Of a stretch of 64,000 nucleotides of DNA, positions 15,636-25,500 are shown piece after piece. The notes beneath the pieces are model-generated. The model saw nothing but the letters and a program-made list of their open reading frames with translations, was not told the DNA's origin and searched no databases. The stretch comes from Actinomadura opuntiae (GTDB taxonomy: Bacteria; Actinomycetota; Actinomycetes; Streptosporangiales; Streptosporangiaceae), in NCBI RefSeq assembly GCF_030283205.1, contig NZ_JASNWF010000014.1:124001-188000 (forward strand), in the 5' to 3' direction. A program made the position numbers and the translations under genes. The stretch's first letter is position 1. Each line of letters starts with the position of its first letter.

Positions 15636-18356
15636 ATGCTCTCGGGGCTGGGGCGTCTGATCCACCGGCGGCGCTGGTTCAGCCTCGTCTTCATCCTGCT
15701 GGTCACCGTCATCGCGGGCGGCTGGGGCCTCGGGGTGTTCGCCAAGTTCAAGGCGGGCGGCTTCGAGGACCCGAACGCCTCGTCCACGCTCGTCGCCAAG
15801 CTCGGCGCGACCTACTTCGGCAGCACCAACCCCGACGTCCTGGTGCTCTACAAGAGCGACACCCTGACGGTGGACGACCCGCGCTACGAGGCCGCCGTCG
15901 TCACCACCGTCGCGCGGCTGCCCAAGGACCACGTCGCCGAGATCATCTCGTACTGGGCCCTCGACAACGAGAAGGACGCGGCGTCGTTCGCGTCCCGCGA
16001 CAAGCACGAGACGTTCGTCGCCCTGAAGCTCAAGGGCGACGACGCCGCCAAGCCGGCGGACTACCACGCGATCAAGGACCGGCTGCGGGCGCCGGGGCTG
16101 ACCGTCCGGTACGGCGGCGCCGTACCGCTCAACGAGGAGTTCGGCGAGCAGGTCACCGCCGACATCGTCCGCGCGGAGACGATCACCGCGCTGCCGCTGC
16201 TGGTCCTGCTGGTGCTGCTGTTCGGCGCGGTCGTCGCCGCGTCCCTGCCGATGGTCGTCGCGGTCTTCTCGATGATCGGCGGGCTGGCCGTCCTGCACGT
16301 GGTGACCTATGCCGCCGACGTGACGTCCTTCGCCCTCGAGGTCGTCACGATGATGGGCGTCGGCCTCGCGATCGACTACTCGCTGTTCATCATCAGCCGG
16401 TTCCGCGAAGAGCTGCAGCGCGGCATGACGGCGCACGGCGTCCCGCCCGGAAAACCGTGGAAACGGGAACGCGGGAAGGAGGCGCGCAAGGCCGCGAAGA
16501 AGGCGCACCGGGAGACGATGCGGCCGATCCGGGAGGCGGCGCTCGCCGCGACCCTCGCGACCGCCGGCCGTACGATCATGGTCTCCGGCGTCACCGTGTC
16601 GGCCGCCCTCGCGGGCCTGCTGCTGTTCCCGCAGATGTTCCTGCGCACGATCGGCCTCGCGGGCATCGCCACCGTCATGGTCGCCGTGTTCGGCGCGACC
16701 GTCCTGCTGCCGACGCTGCTCGCCATCCTCGGGCCGCGCGTCGAGGGCGGGCGGATGCCGTGGCGGCGCCCCACGTCCAAGCGGGCGCAGCGCGACCACG
16801 ACAGCGGCTTCTGGTACCGGCTCGGCCACAGCGTCATGAAGCATCCGCTGCCGTACTTCGCCGCGGTGCTCGTCATTCTGGGCGTGCTGTTCGGGCCGTT
16901 CCTGCACGTCCAGTTCGGCAGCGTCGATGCCCGCGTCCTGCCGAAGGACAGCCCGACCCGCGCCGTCGTCGAGACCGTCAAGCACGACTTCCCGAACGGC
17001 ACCGCCGAGCCCATCGACGTCGTCATCTCCGGCGACCTGATCCCGCGCAACTGGAAGCCGACCAAGTCGGGCGACAACATCCCGCCCTACCTGGAGGACT
17101 TCCGCAAGAAGCTCGCCGCGATCCCGGGCGTCACCGAGGCCAAGTTCACCGGCTACTCCGGCTCGTACGGCGGCGTGCGCATCTCCGTCACGCACAAGTA
17201 CGAACCCATGGACCAGCACGCGCAGGACCTCGTCAAGACGATCCGCGCCATGAGCCTGGTCAAGGACGGCTACCCGATGCACATCGACGTCGGGGGCAGC
17301 ACCGCCGCGCAGATGGACCTGATGTCCAGCCTGATGCGCAGCCTGCCGAAGATGGCGGTCGCCGTCGGGCTCGCCACGTTCATCCTGCTGTTCATGTTCT
17401 TCGGCTCCGTCGTGCTGCCGCTGAAGGCCATCGTGATGAACGTGCTGTCGATCGGCGCGTCGTTCGGCGCGATCGTCTGGGGGTTCCAGTACGGGCACCT
17501 CGCCGGCGTCCTGGACTTCACCCCGACGGGCGGCGTCGAGGCCACCAGCATGATCCTCATCCTCGCCGTCGTGTTCGGCCTGTCCATGGACTACGAGGTC
17601 TTCCTGCTCAGCCGGATCCGCGAGGAATGGGACCGCAGCCACGACAACCGCACCGCCGTCGCCCGCGGCATGCAGCACACCGGCGGCATCATCACCAGCG
17701 CCGCCCTGCTGTTCCTCGTCGTCGTCGCCGCGTTCAGCCTCGCCGGGATCACCGTCGTGAAGCTGATCGGCGTCGGCATGTTCGTCGCCGTCGTCGTGGA
17801 CGCCGCGCTCGTCCGGTCGCTGCTCGTCCCCGCGACCATGCGGTTCATGGGCGCCGCGAACTGGTGGCTCCCCGGCCCGCTCGCCTTCCTGCACGCCAGG
17901 ATGGACCTGCGTGAGCACAGCACCGCCGGCGCGGCCGTGAAGACGGTCGCCGTTCCGCCGCCGCTTCCGGAGGAGCAGCCGTACCCGTACCGGGTGCACT
18001 GGGAACAGGCGACCGCCGAACCACCGGCGCGCCCCGCGCATACCGCCCCGGCTCCTGCCCCTGCTCCTGCTCCGGCCCCTGCCCCGACCCCCGTCCCGAC
18101 GCCGTCGCGCCGGCCGATGGTGGACGCGAACGACGCCTTCACGCCGGCGTTCCGTCCCGCACCGGGCGGAGCCCCCAACGGCGAGCGCCCGCAGATGGTG
18201 TTCCGCGACGCCGCGCCCCGCCCGGCGGCACCGAAGGCCCCGTGGGCGCCGTGGGCGAACGGCCAGCCGCAGCCCCGCCCCGTCCGCCCGCCGCGGGTCA
18301 AGCGCCGGATCGTCCCGTCCCCGGACGGCAACGGCTGGACGTGGAGCTCCGACTGA
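15636..18356 (+). CDS. MMPL family lipid exporter, MmpL3-like (906 aa)
   Basis: An RND-superfamily inner-membrane exporter of lipids. TM1 is near residues 15-33. Two extracytoplasmic porter domains follow TM1 and TM7, and two blocks of membrane helices lie near 185-370 and 575-760. Both Asp-Tyr pairs of the proton relay are present: Asp247-Tyr248 (A-I-D-Y) and Asp652-Tyr653 (S-M-D-Y), matching those of MmpL3. A basic cytoplasmic insert (K-R-E-R-G-K-E-A-R-K) falls between the halves of the first block. The last 145 residues form a Pro/Ala-rich cytoplasmic tail with A-P-A-P repeats, ending in W-T-W-S-S-D. Its place after the acyl-AMP ligase suggests it exports the locus product. AGGAGG precedes the ATG. 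Confidence 0.9.
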   Translation: MLSGLGRLIHRRRWFSLVFILLVTVIAGGWGLGVFAKFKAGGFEDPNASSTLVAKLGATYFGSTNPDVLVLYKSDTLTVDDPRYEAAVVTTVARLPKDHVAEIISYWALDNEKDAASFASRDKHETFVALKLKGDDAAKPADYHAIKDRLRAPGLTVRYGGAVPLNEEFGEQVTADIVRAETITALPLLVLLVLLFGAVVAASLPMVVAVFSMIGGLAVLHVVTYAADVTSFALEVVTMMGVGLAIDYSLFIISRFREELQRGMTAHGVPPGKPWKRERGKEARKAAKKAHRETMRPIREAALAATLATAGRTIMVSGVTVSAALAGLLLFPQMFLRTIGLAGIATVMVAVFGATVLLPTLLAILGPRVEGGRMPWRRPTSKRAQRDHDSGFWYRLGHSVMKHPLPYFAAVLVILGVLFGPFLHVQFGSVDARVLPKDSPTRAVVETVKHDFPNGTAEPIDVVISGDLIPRNWKPTKSGDNIPPYLEDFRKKLAAIPGVTEAKFTGYSGSYGGVRISVTHKYEPMDQHAQDLVKTIRAMSLVKDGYPMHIDVGGSTAAQMDLMSSLMRSLPKMAVAVGLATFILLFMFFGSVVLPLKAIVMNVLSIGASFGAIVWGFQYGHLAGVLDFTPTGGVEATSMILILAVVFGLSMDYEVFLLSRIREEWDRSHDNRTAVARGMQHTGGIITSAALLFLVVVAAFSLAGITVVKLIGVGMFVAVVVDAALVRSLLVPATMRFMGAANWWLPGPLAFLHARMDLREHSTAGAAVKTVAVPPPLPEEQPYPYRVHWEQATAEPPARPAHTAPAPAPAPAPAPAPTPVPTPSRRPMVDANDAFTPAFRPAPGGAPNGERPQMVFRDAAPRPAAPKAPWAPWANGQPQPRPVRPPRVKRRIVPSPDGNGWTWSSD

Positions 18357-18359
18357 CCG

Positions 18360-19592
18360 TCAGCGCAGCAGCCCGTCGATGACCGCGCGGGCCTGGCCGA
18401 CACCGTCCTCGGCCCGGATCCGCCGGCCCAGCTCGTACGCGCGGTCGGCCATCTCCTGGTCCTCGGCGACGCGCCGCAGCTTCCGCGCGAGCCTCGGCAC
18501 CGTCATCGCGCGGAACGGCAGCGGCGACGGCCCGGCACCCAGCGCCGCGACGCGCTCGCCCCAGTACGGCTGGTCACCGAAGAACGGGCACACCACCGTC
18601 GGCACGCCGGCCCGCAGGCCCGCCGCCGTCGTCCCGGCGCCGCCGTGGTGCACGACCGCCGACATCCTCGGGAACAGCCACGAATGCGGGACGTCCCGCA
18701 CCGCGAGCACCTCGTCGTCCGAGGTGTCCGGGTCGCCTTGGACCACGCCGCGCACACCGGCCAGCCGCAGCGCCGCCCGGACGACACGTCCGGTCATCTC
18801 CGCGTCCTTCGGCACCATGCTGCCGAACCCGACATAGACCGGCGGCGGCCCCGCCTCCAGGAACGCGGCGATCTCCTTCGGCGGCTCCCACTCCGGCTCG
18901 TCCAGGAACCAGTACCCGGTCACGTGCACGCTCTCCGGCCAGTCCTTCGGACGCGGCACCACCGCCTCGCTGAAGCACGCCAGCACCGGCGTCCCGTCCC
19001 GGCGCAGACCCCTGAGCGGCAGCTTGGACAGCCCCAGCCGCTCGTCCCGCCACGGGTTGATGAACGGCCGCGACAGCTGCCACGCGACCTGGTCGATCGC
19101 CCCGAAGCTCGCCCGGTTCCCCCAGCGCCCCAGCATCCGCGCCTGCGGCACGAACGGATGCGGGAACACCCCCGTCGGCTGGCTCGGCTGGAAATGGATC
19201 AGCGCCCGCGGCACGTCCAGATGCTCACCGATGTGCTCCGGCAGGAACCCCAGCGTCGGCCCCAGGATCAGATCGGCGCCCTTGCAGGCGTCCAGGCACT
19301 CGCCCAGCAGCCGCTCGGCCATCGGCCCGAGGATGCGCCGGAACCCGCCGAGGAACTTCACCGGATTCCGTCCTCCGGCCAGCAGCTCCTGCCCCGCGTC
19401 CGACTCCAGGATCTCCGTCGGGTCGGCCGTCAGGGGCGCCAGCTCAAGCCCCGCCGCCACCGCCATCGGCGCGTACCGCGCGCTCGCCACGAGCCGGACC
19501 TCGTCGCCCCGCTCCCGCAGCGCCCGCCCGAGCGCCACGCACGGCTGGATGTCCCCCCGCGACCCGGCGGCGAAGATCACGATTCGGCTCAC
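18360..19592 (-). CDS. GT1-type glycosyltransferase (410 aa)
   Basis: A GT-B glycosyltransferase of the sterol/macrolide UGT group. The N-terminus has G-S-R-G-D-I-Q-P, the acceptor-side loop of the GT28/UGT family. The C-terminal nucleotide-sugar site shows H-H-G-G-A-G-T-T (from residue 315), followed by G-V-P-T-V-V-C-P-F-F-G-D-Q-P-Y-W-G. Acceptors in this group are hydrophobic (sterols, polyketides, lipids). The GTG start follows GAGGAG, nine bases after the MFS transporter stop, so the two form an operon. The stop is three bases from the end of the convergent MMPL gene. It may glycosylate the lipid made by this locus, which is inference. Confidence 0.87.
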   Translation of the reverse strand: MSRIVIFAAGSRGDIQPCVALGRALRERGDEVRLVASARYAPMAVAAGLELAPLTADPTEILESDAGQELLAGGRNPVKFLGGFRRILGPMAERLLGECLDACKGADLILGPTLGFLPEHIGEHLDVPRALIHFQPSQPTGVFPHPFVPQARMLGRWGNRASFGAIDQVAWQLSRPFINPWRDERLGLSKLPLRGLRRDGTPVLACFSEAVVPRPKDWPESVHVTGYWFLDEPEWEPPKEIAAFLEAGPPPVYVGFGSMVPKDAEMTGRVVRAALRLAGVRGVVQGDPDTSDDEVLAVRDVPHSWLFPRMSAVVHHGGAGTTAAGLRAGVPTVVCPFFGDQPYWGERVAALGAGPSPLPFRAMTVPRLARKLRRVAEDQEMADRAYELGRRIRAEDGVGQARAVIDGLLR

Positions 19593-19601
19593 GGCTTCTC
19601 C

Positions 19602-22337
19602 TCACCAGGCATCGCTGCGCGGACGCACGTCCGGCTCGCCGGCCGGCTCCTCGTCCTCGGGAACGTACGGCGCGTACAGCCACCCGTCCGGCGGCGGCGG
19701 AGGCCACCCCGGCCCCCCGACCTCCGGCACGGGGCCTTCCGCACCCCCGCGCCCGGCCACCCAAGCATCCCCCGGCTCCCCCAAAGGCACCCCCCGCGCA
19801 CCACCCGCCTGCTGCGGGCCCTGCACGGTATCCACCGCCCCACCGAACGCCGCGTCCTCGCCCTCACCGGCCGAGACGACACCACCCTGACCACCCGGTG
19901 CCTCGCCACCGGCCCAGTCGCCCGCCGTCTTCAGAGGGCCGCGCTCCTCACCCATGAGCGGCTCGTCCGCACCTCCCGGGCCCGCGACACCCGTGGGCGC
20001 GGTGTCCAGCGTCTCGTCGGACGGCACGACACTGCGCCCGTCACCCGGTGGACTCGGCCAGGCTGCGGCGGGTGGCGTCTCCACACGAGGAGCACCCTGG
20101 TGTTCTGGGGCTTCGAGCGGGTGGCCCGCGCCTTCAGCCGCCGAGCTCGGCTCGTCCGTTGCTGCGGTCGGGAGTTCGCCGCTCACCTGCCCGTCCGCGA
20201 GGGCGTCTTCGCCGTCTGGAGCTTCCCCACTGGCCTGGCCTGCCGCCACCTGGGAGGGCGCCGCTTGGTCGGACGGCACGACGCCGGGCGCGTCGTCCGG
20301 GGGGCTCGGCCAGGCTGCGGGGGGTGGGGCTTTCGGGGGGGTTGCGTTGTCGGGCGTCGGGGCCGGGTCGGTGGCCGTGCGGGCTCTGGTGATGGCTTCG
20401 GCTGCTCGTTCGATCGGCAGGACCTCGTCGGCGGGGAGGGCCGGGGGGACGGGGGCCGTGAGGGGGGAGCTGCCGGGGAGGGTGCTGAGGGGGTCGTCGT
20501 CGGACGGGCGGGAGCGGGCGGCGGTCTCGTCGTCGAACCACCGGCTGGCCGGCGGGCGCGGGGGGCCCTCGGCGCTCTGCGTCCACCAGCTGGGCTCATC
20601 GGGGGACGGGTACTCGTCGGGGCTGGTCCAAGTGGGGATGGCGGTGTCGGCCCAGTCCTGCCAGGGGGACGTCGCGTCCGGCGGGGCCGGGCGCCAGGCA
20701 GGGGCGGAGGCGTCGTCGTCGGGGGCGTCGCTCCACCAGTGTGGGCCGGGGGTGGGGGGTGCGGCCATGGTCTCCGTTTCCGTCCTGAGGGAGAGGGGCG
20801 CGGGGACGGGAGCGGCCTCGGCGGGCCGGACGATGGGGAGCGGGTCGCGGGGCGTGGCGGTGCTGGCGGCGGCGAGGGCGGGTTCCGGTTCGGCGATGAG
20901 CGGGGCCTGCTTGCCGTGCTTGGGGCCGATCCAGCCGCGCCGGCTGGGCAGGGTGAGGCCGCTGATCACGCCGCCGATGAGGACGAGGACGGCGCCGAGG
21001 ACGAGGCCGGAGGAGGTGCCTTCCCGGAACGACTCGAGGGCGCCAGCGCTCGCGCCCTCGTCGGGGACGGTCTGGATGAGCAGGCCGACGATGGCGATGC
21101 CGAACGCGCCGGACGCCTCGCGGATGACGTTGATGACGCCGCTGGCGACGCCGGCGCGCTTCTCCGGGACGGCCTTGAGCACGTACATGACCAGGGGCAT
21201 CGCGAGGGCGGCGCCGACGCCGACGAGCAGCACGCCGGGCATGAGGTCGGCGTAGCCGTCGCCGGTCTCCAGGGTGGAGAACAGCACCATGCCGACGCCC
21301 ATGAGGGCCATCCCGGCGCCGATGGCGGGGCGGGGGCCGATCTTGGCGGCGAGCAGGAACGCGACGGGCGTCAGCAGCATGATCGCGATGGCGGGCGGCA
21401 GCATGACCAGGCCGGCCTCGGGCGGGGAGAAGCCGAGGAAGCGCTGCAGGAACGGCTGGGAGTAGAACATCATGCCGTTGAAGCCGATGCCGTAGAGCAT
21501 CTGGGAGAGCAGCCCGCCGGTGAAGACGCGGTTGCGGAAGAACCGCAGGTCGATCATCGGGTCGGGGGCCCAGCTCTCCACCACGACGAAGCAGACGAGG
21601 GCGATCGCGCCGAGGGCGAAGGTGCTGAGCACGGACGGGTCGGTCCAGCCGTGCCTGTTGCCGTCCTCCAGGCCGTAGATGAACGCGAACAGCATCGTCG
21701 CGGAGATGAGCACGCCGGGCAGGTCGATGCGGGCGCGCCGGTTCTCGCGGCGTCCGGTGAGCACGACGGCGCCGAGCAGGATGACCAGGATGCCGGGGAC
21801 GATGTTGATGAGGAAGATCCAGCCCCAGTGGAAGTGCTCGACGATGATGCCGCCGATGGTGGGGCCGAGGGCGGTGGCGCTGGACGCGGCGCCGATGAAG
21901 ACGATGTTGCCGATGGAGCGCTGCTTGTCGTTGCGCCCGACGGTGACCATGACCTGGGTGGCGGGCAGGACGAGCGCGGCGCCGCCGCCCTGCACGATGC
22001 GGGCGAGGATGAGCACCTCGGAGCTGTGCGCGAGGCCGCAGACGGCGGACGCGGCGGTGAAGACGGCCATGCCGGTGGTGAAGGTGACGCGGCAGCCGTA
22101 CAGGTCGGTGAGCCGCCCGCCGGTGATCATCAGGCAGGAGAACATCAGGATGTAGCCGGTGGCGACCCAGTCCTTGGCCGAGGACGACATGCCGAGGTCC
22201 GCCATGATCCTGGGCAGGGCGGTGAAGACCACCGTGTTGTCCATGGTGGTCATGAACGCGCTGACGGCCACCACCGCCAGCGCCCATCGGTATCGGCCCC
22301 GGGTCACCTTGTGCTGCGGCGGACGGTCCCGTGCCAC
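19602..22337 (-). CDS. MFS DHA2-type exporter with long disordered tail (911 aa)
   Basis: The first 485 residues are a 14-helix drug:H+ antiporter-2 transporter, with D-N-T-V-V-F-T-A-L-P in TM1, G-R-L-T-D-L-Y-G-C-R in the 2-3 loop, and the motif C-like G-P-T-I-G-G in TM5. About 425 residues of acidic, Pro/Ala/Ser-rich cytoplasmic sequence follow, far beyond family length. Inside this tail a segment P-P-A-A-W-P-S-P-P-D-D recurs as P-A-A-A-W-P-S-P-P-G-D, each followed by V-V-P-S-D, so part of it is duplicated. The tail ends close to P-D-G-W-L-Y-A-P-Y. The gene is divergent from the polyketide synthase and heads the operon with the glycosyltransferase. Likely role: export of a product or intermediate, or self-protection. 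Confidence 0.85.
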   Translation of the reverse strand: MARDRPPQHKVTRGRYRWALAVVAVSAFMTTMDNTVVFTALPRIMADLGMSSSAKDWVATGYILMFSCLMITGGRLTDLYGCRVTFTTGMAVFTAASAVCGLAHSSEVLILARIVQGGGAALVLPATQVMVTVGRNDKQRSIGNIVFIGAASSATALGPTIGGIIVEHFHWGWIFLINIVPGILVILLGAVVLTGRRENRRARIDLPGVLISATMLFAFIYGLEDGNRHGWTDPSVLSTFALGAIALVCFVVVESWAPDPMIDLRFFRNRVFTGGLLSQMLYGIGFNGMMFYSQPFLQRFLGFSPPEAGLVMLPPAIAIMLLTPVAFLLAAKIGPRPAIGAGMALMGVGMVLFSTLETGDGYADLMPGVLLVGVGAALAMPLVMYVLKAVPEKRAGVASGVINVIREASGAFGIAIVGLLIQTVPDEGASAGALESFREGTSSGLVLGAVLVLIGGVISGLTLPSRRGWIGPKHGKQAPLIAEPEPALAAASTATPRDPLPIVRPAEAAPVPAPLSLRTETETMAAPPTPGPHWWSDAPDDDASAPAWRPAPPDATSPWQDWADTAIPTWTSPDEYPSPDEPSWWTQSAEGPPRPPASRWFDDETAARSRPSDDDPLSTLPGSSPLTAPVPPALPADEVLPIERAAEAITRARTATDPAPTPDNATPPKAPPPAAWPSPPDDAPGVVPSDQAAPSQVAAGQASGEAPDGEDALADGQVSGELPTAATDEPSSAAEGAGHPLEAPEHQGAPRVETPPAAAWPSPPGDGRSVVPSDETLDTAPTGVAGPGGADEPLMGEERGPLKTAGDWAGGEAPGGQGGVVSAGEGEDAAFGGAVDTVQGPQQAGGARGVPLGEPGDAWVAGRGGAEGPVPEVGGPGWPPPPPDGWLYAPYVPEDEEPAGEPDVRPRSDAW

Positions 22338-22469
22338 CGGGAAATCCGCCGCTTCCCCCTAAAAGCGTTCGTGGCTATTGTTACGATTGGTTGGCATCCG
22401 GTCACTCAGCCCGCTCGCAGGGCAGAGTCCCACAACTATCCCATCAGGCCACATTGGTTACTGCCGAGT

Positions 22470-22489
22470 CTTGTCATCACCGTGACAAG
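22470..22489. promoter_or_regulatory. TTGTCA-N6-TGACAA operator candidate, copy 2
   Basis: CTTGTCA, spacer TCACCG, TGACAAG: a perfect 7-bp inverted repeat between the divergent MFS and polyketide synthase genes, 111 bases before the synthase start. It is the same element as 13544-13561. Here it could control both directions. Confidence 0.65.
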
Positions 22490-22599
22490 TGCCGGGGGAG
22501 AAAAGTGGTCTGGATGCGCATCGTGAGCCGGTCACCGTAGGACAAAGTGGTCCCTCCGCTTCGATGAACGATCCCGGTTTCATGGGGGGAACCCACCGC

Positions 22600-25500
22600 A
22601 TGCAGAGCAACGATCGTTCCGGAGCCGGCGCGCCCGACGGCCCTCGGATCGCCGCGGACGCGATTCGCCGGCACCTGATCGAGCAGATCGCGCGGCGCTC
22701 CCGCATCCCCGTGGCCGAGGTCGATCCGGACCGGCCGCTCGAGGAGTTCGGGCTGGCGTCCCGGGACGCGGTGGCGATCGCGGGCGAGCTCGAGCAGATG
22801 CTGGGCCGGGCCCTCCCCGCGACGCTGGTGTGGGAGCACCCGACGATCAGCAAGCTCTCCCGGGCGCTGGCGGACGGCCCGGACGCCGCCGCCGAGCCCG
22901 AGGCCGCGGTGGCGCCGTCCGTCCGGGAGGCCCGGCGGGACGAGCCGATCGCGGTGGTCGGGATCGGCTGCCGCTTCCCCGGCGGCGACCGCGATCTGAC
23001 CGGGCCGGAGGACTACTGGCGGTTCCTGACCGGGCGCGGCGACGCGATCCGGGAGGTCCCGGACGGCCGCTGGGACCCGTTCGACGACGGTTCCCCCGAG
23101 GTCGCCGACCGGCTGGCGAAGACGACGCGGCTCGGCGGGTTCCTGGACGACGTCGCGCAGTTCGACGCGCAGTTCTTCGGTCTCACGCCGCGCGAGGCGG
23201 CGGTGATGGACCCCCAGCAGCGCCTCGTGCTGGAGGTGGCGTGGGAGGCGTTCGAGCACGCCGGGATCGGTCCGGCGTCGCTGCGCGGCAGCCGCACGGG
23301 CGTGTTCGTGGGCGTGTCCGCGCCGGAGTACGCGGCGTTCACCGCGTCCGACCTGGCGTCGCTGGAGCCGTTCACCGCGACGGGCGCGGCGCTGAGCATC
23401 ATCGCGAACCGGCTGTCGTACCTGCTGGACCTGCGCGGTCCCAGCATGATCGTGGACACGGCGTGCTCGTCGTCGCTGGTGTCGACGCACCTGGCGGTGC
23501 AGGCGCTGCGCAGCGGTGAGGCGGACGTGGCGCTGGCGGGCGGGGTGAACCTGCTGCTGTCGCCGACGGTGACGATGACGTTCGACCTGGCCGACGCGAC
23601 GGCGCGGGACGGGCACTGCAAGGCGTTCGACGCGTCCGCCGACGGCATGGTCCGCGCGGAGGGCTGCGGCGCGGTGGTGCTGAAGCGGCTGTCGGACGCG
23701 GTCCGCGACGGCGACCGGGTCCTGGCGGTGGTGAAGGGCTCGGGCGTCAATTCCGACGGGCGTTCCAACGGCCTGGTCGCGCCGAACTCCGACGCGCAGC
23801 GGGCGCTGCTGCGGGACGTGTACGCGACGGCCGGCGTCGAGACCGGCGAGGTCGACTACGTCGAGGCGCACGGCACCGGGACGTTCCTGGGCGACCCGAT
23901 CGAGGCGAAGGCCGTCGGCGAGGTGCTCGGCGTCGGGCGCGGCGAGGACGAGCCGCTGCTGATCGGCTCCGCGAAGTCGAATCTCGGGCACATGGAGTCG
24001 GCGGCCGGAATAGCGGGTCTCATCAAGACCGTCCTGGCGTTGCATCACAAGGTGATCCCGCCGAGCGCGCACTACAAGGAGCCGAACCCGCACATCCCGT
24101 TCGAGGAACTGCGGCTCCAGGTCGTCGCGGAGGAGACGCCGTGGCCGGAGCGCGGCCATCCGGCGCGGGCGGGCGTGTCCGGTTTCGGGTTCGGCGGCAC
24201 GAACGCGCACGTCCTGCTGGAGGAGGCTCCGGCGCAGGAGGCCGTGTCGCAGCCGGCGGTCGTCCGGACGTTCCCGCTGTCGGACACCAGCGACGACCGG
24301 GTCCGCGACCACGCCGCGCTGCTCGCCGAGTGGGTCCCGAACCGCGACGACGTGAAGCTCGCCGACCTGGCGCGGACGCTGCACCGGCGCGGCGGGCGCG
24401 GCCGGTCCCGCGCGGCGGTGTCGGCCCGTGACCGCGCCGGCCTGGTCGAGGGCCTGAAGGCGCTCGCGGAGGGCCGCCCGCACCCCGGCGTCGTGACCGG
24501 TTCGGCGCTCGGTGTCCCGGGGCGCCCGGTCTGGGTGTTCTCCGGGTACGGGGCGCAGCGCGCGGGCATGGCGCAGCGGCTGCTGGAGGAGGAGCCGGCG
24601 TTCGCCGAGGCGATCGACGACCTGGACGGCCTGTTCGCCGAGGAGGGCGGCCCCGAGCTGTGGTCGCTGCTCGAGGAGGGCCGCAAGCCCGAGGGCCCGG
24701 CCGACGCGATGCCGGTGCTGTTCGCGATCCAGATCGGCCTGGCCCGGATGTGGAAGGCGTACGGCGTGACGCCGGGCGCGGTGATCGGGCACTCGATGGG
24801 CGAGGTCGCGGCGGCGGTCGTCGCGGGCGCGCTCACCCCGCAGGACGGCGTCCGGGTGATCGTCCGGCGGTCGAGGCTGCTGACGCAGCTGGTCGGCGGC
24901 GGCGCGATGGCGGTGCTCGGCGCGTCCGCGCAGGAGGTCGAGCGGCTGGCCGACGGACTGCCCGAGGTGTACGCGGCGGTGCACTCCTCGCCGAAGCAGA
25001 CGGTCGTGACGGGCGACGCCGACCAGGTCGCCGAGATCGTCAAGCGCGCGGAGGCGGAGGGCCGCCTGGCCCGGATGGTGCAGGCGGAGGGCGCGGGCCA
25101 CTCCCCGCAGGTCGACCCGCTGCTGCCCGGCCTGCGCGAACAGCTCGCCGAGATCGGTCTCGAGCAGGGCACCCCGCTCGCCGACGGCATCAGGCTCTAC
25201 ACCACCGCCCTGCCCGACCCGCGCGCGTTCGACGGCGAGGACGCGCGGCTGGACGTCGAGTACTGGGCGGCTAACCTGCGCAACCCCGTCCGGCTGACGG
25301 ACGCGGTGTCCGCGGCGGCCGAGGACGGCTTCCGGACGTTCGTCGAGGTCAACGCGCACCCGATCCTCGCGCACGCGATCGGCGAGACCCTCGACGGCAG
25401 CGGCGCCCTGGTCACGCACACGCTGAAGCGGGCGCCGAAGGGCCAGGAGACCGACGACACCCTGACCTTCCACGCGCAGCTCGCGACGCTCGCCGCGTAC

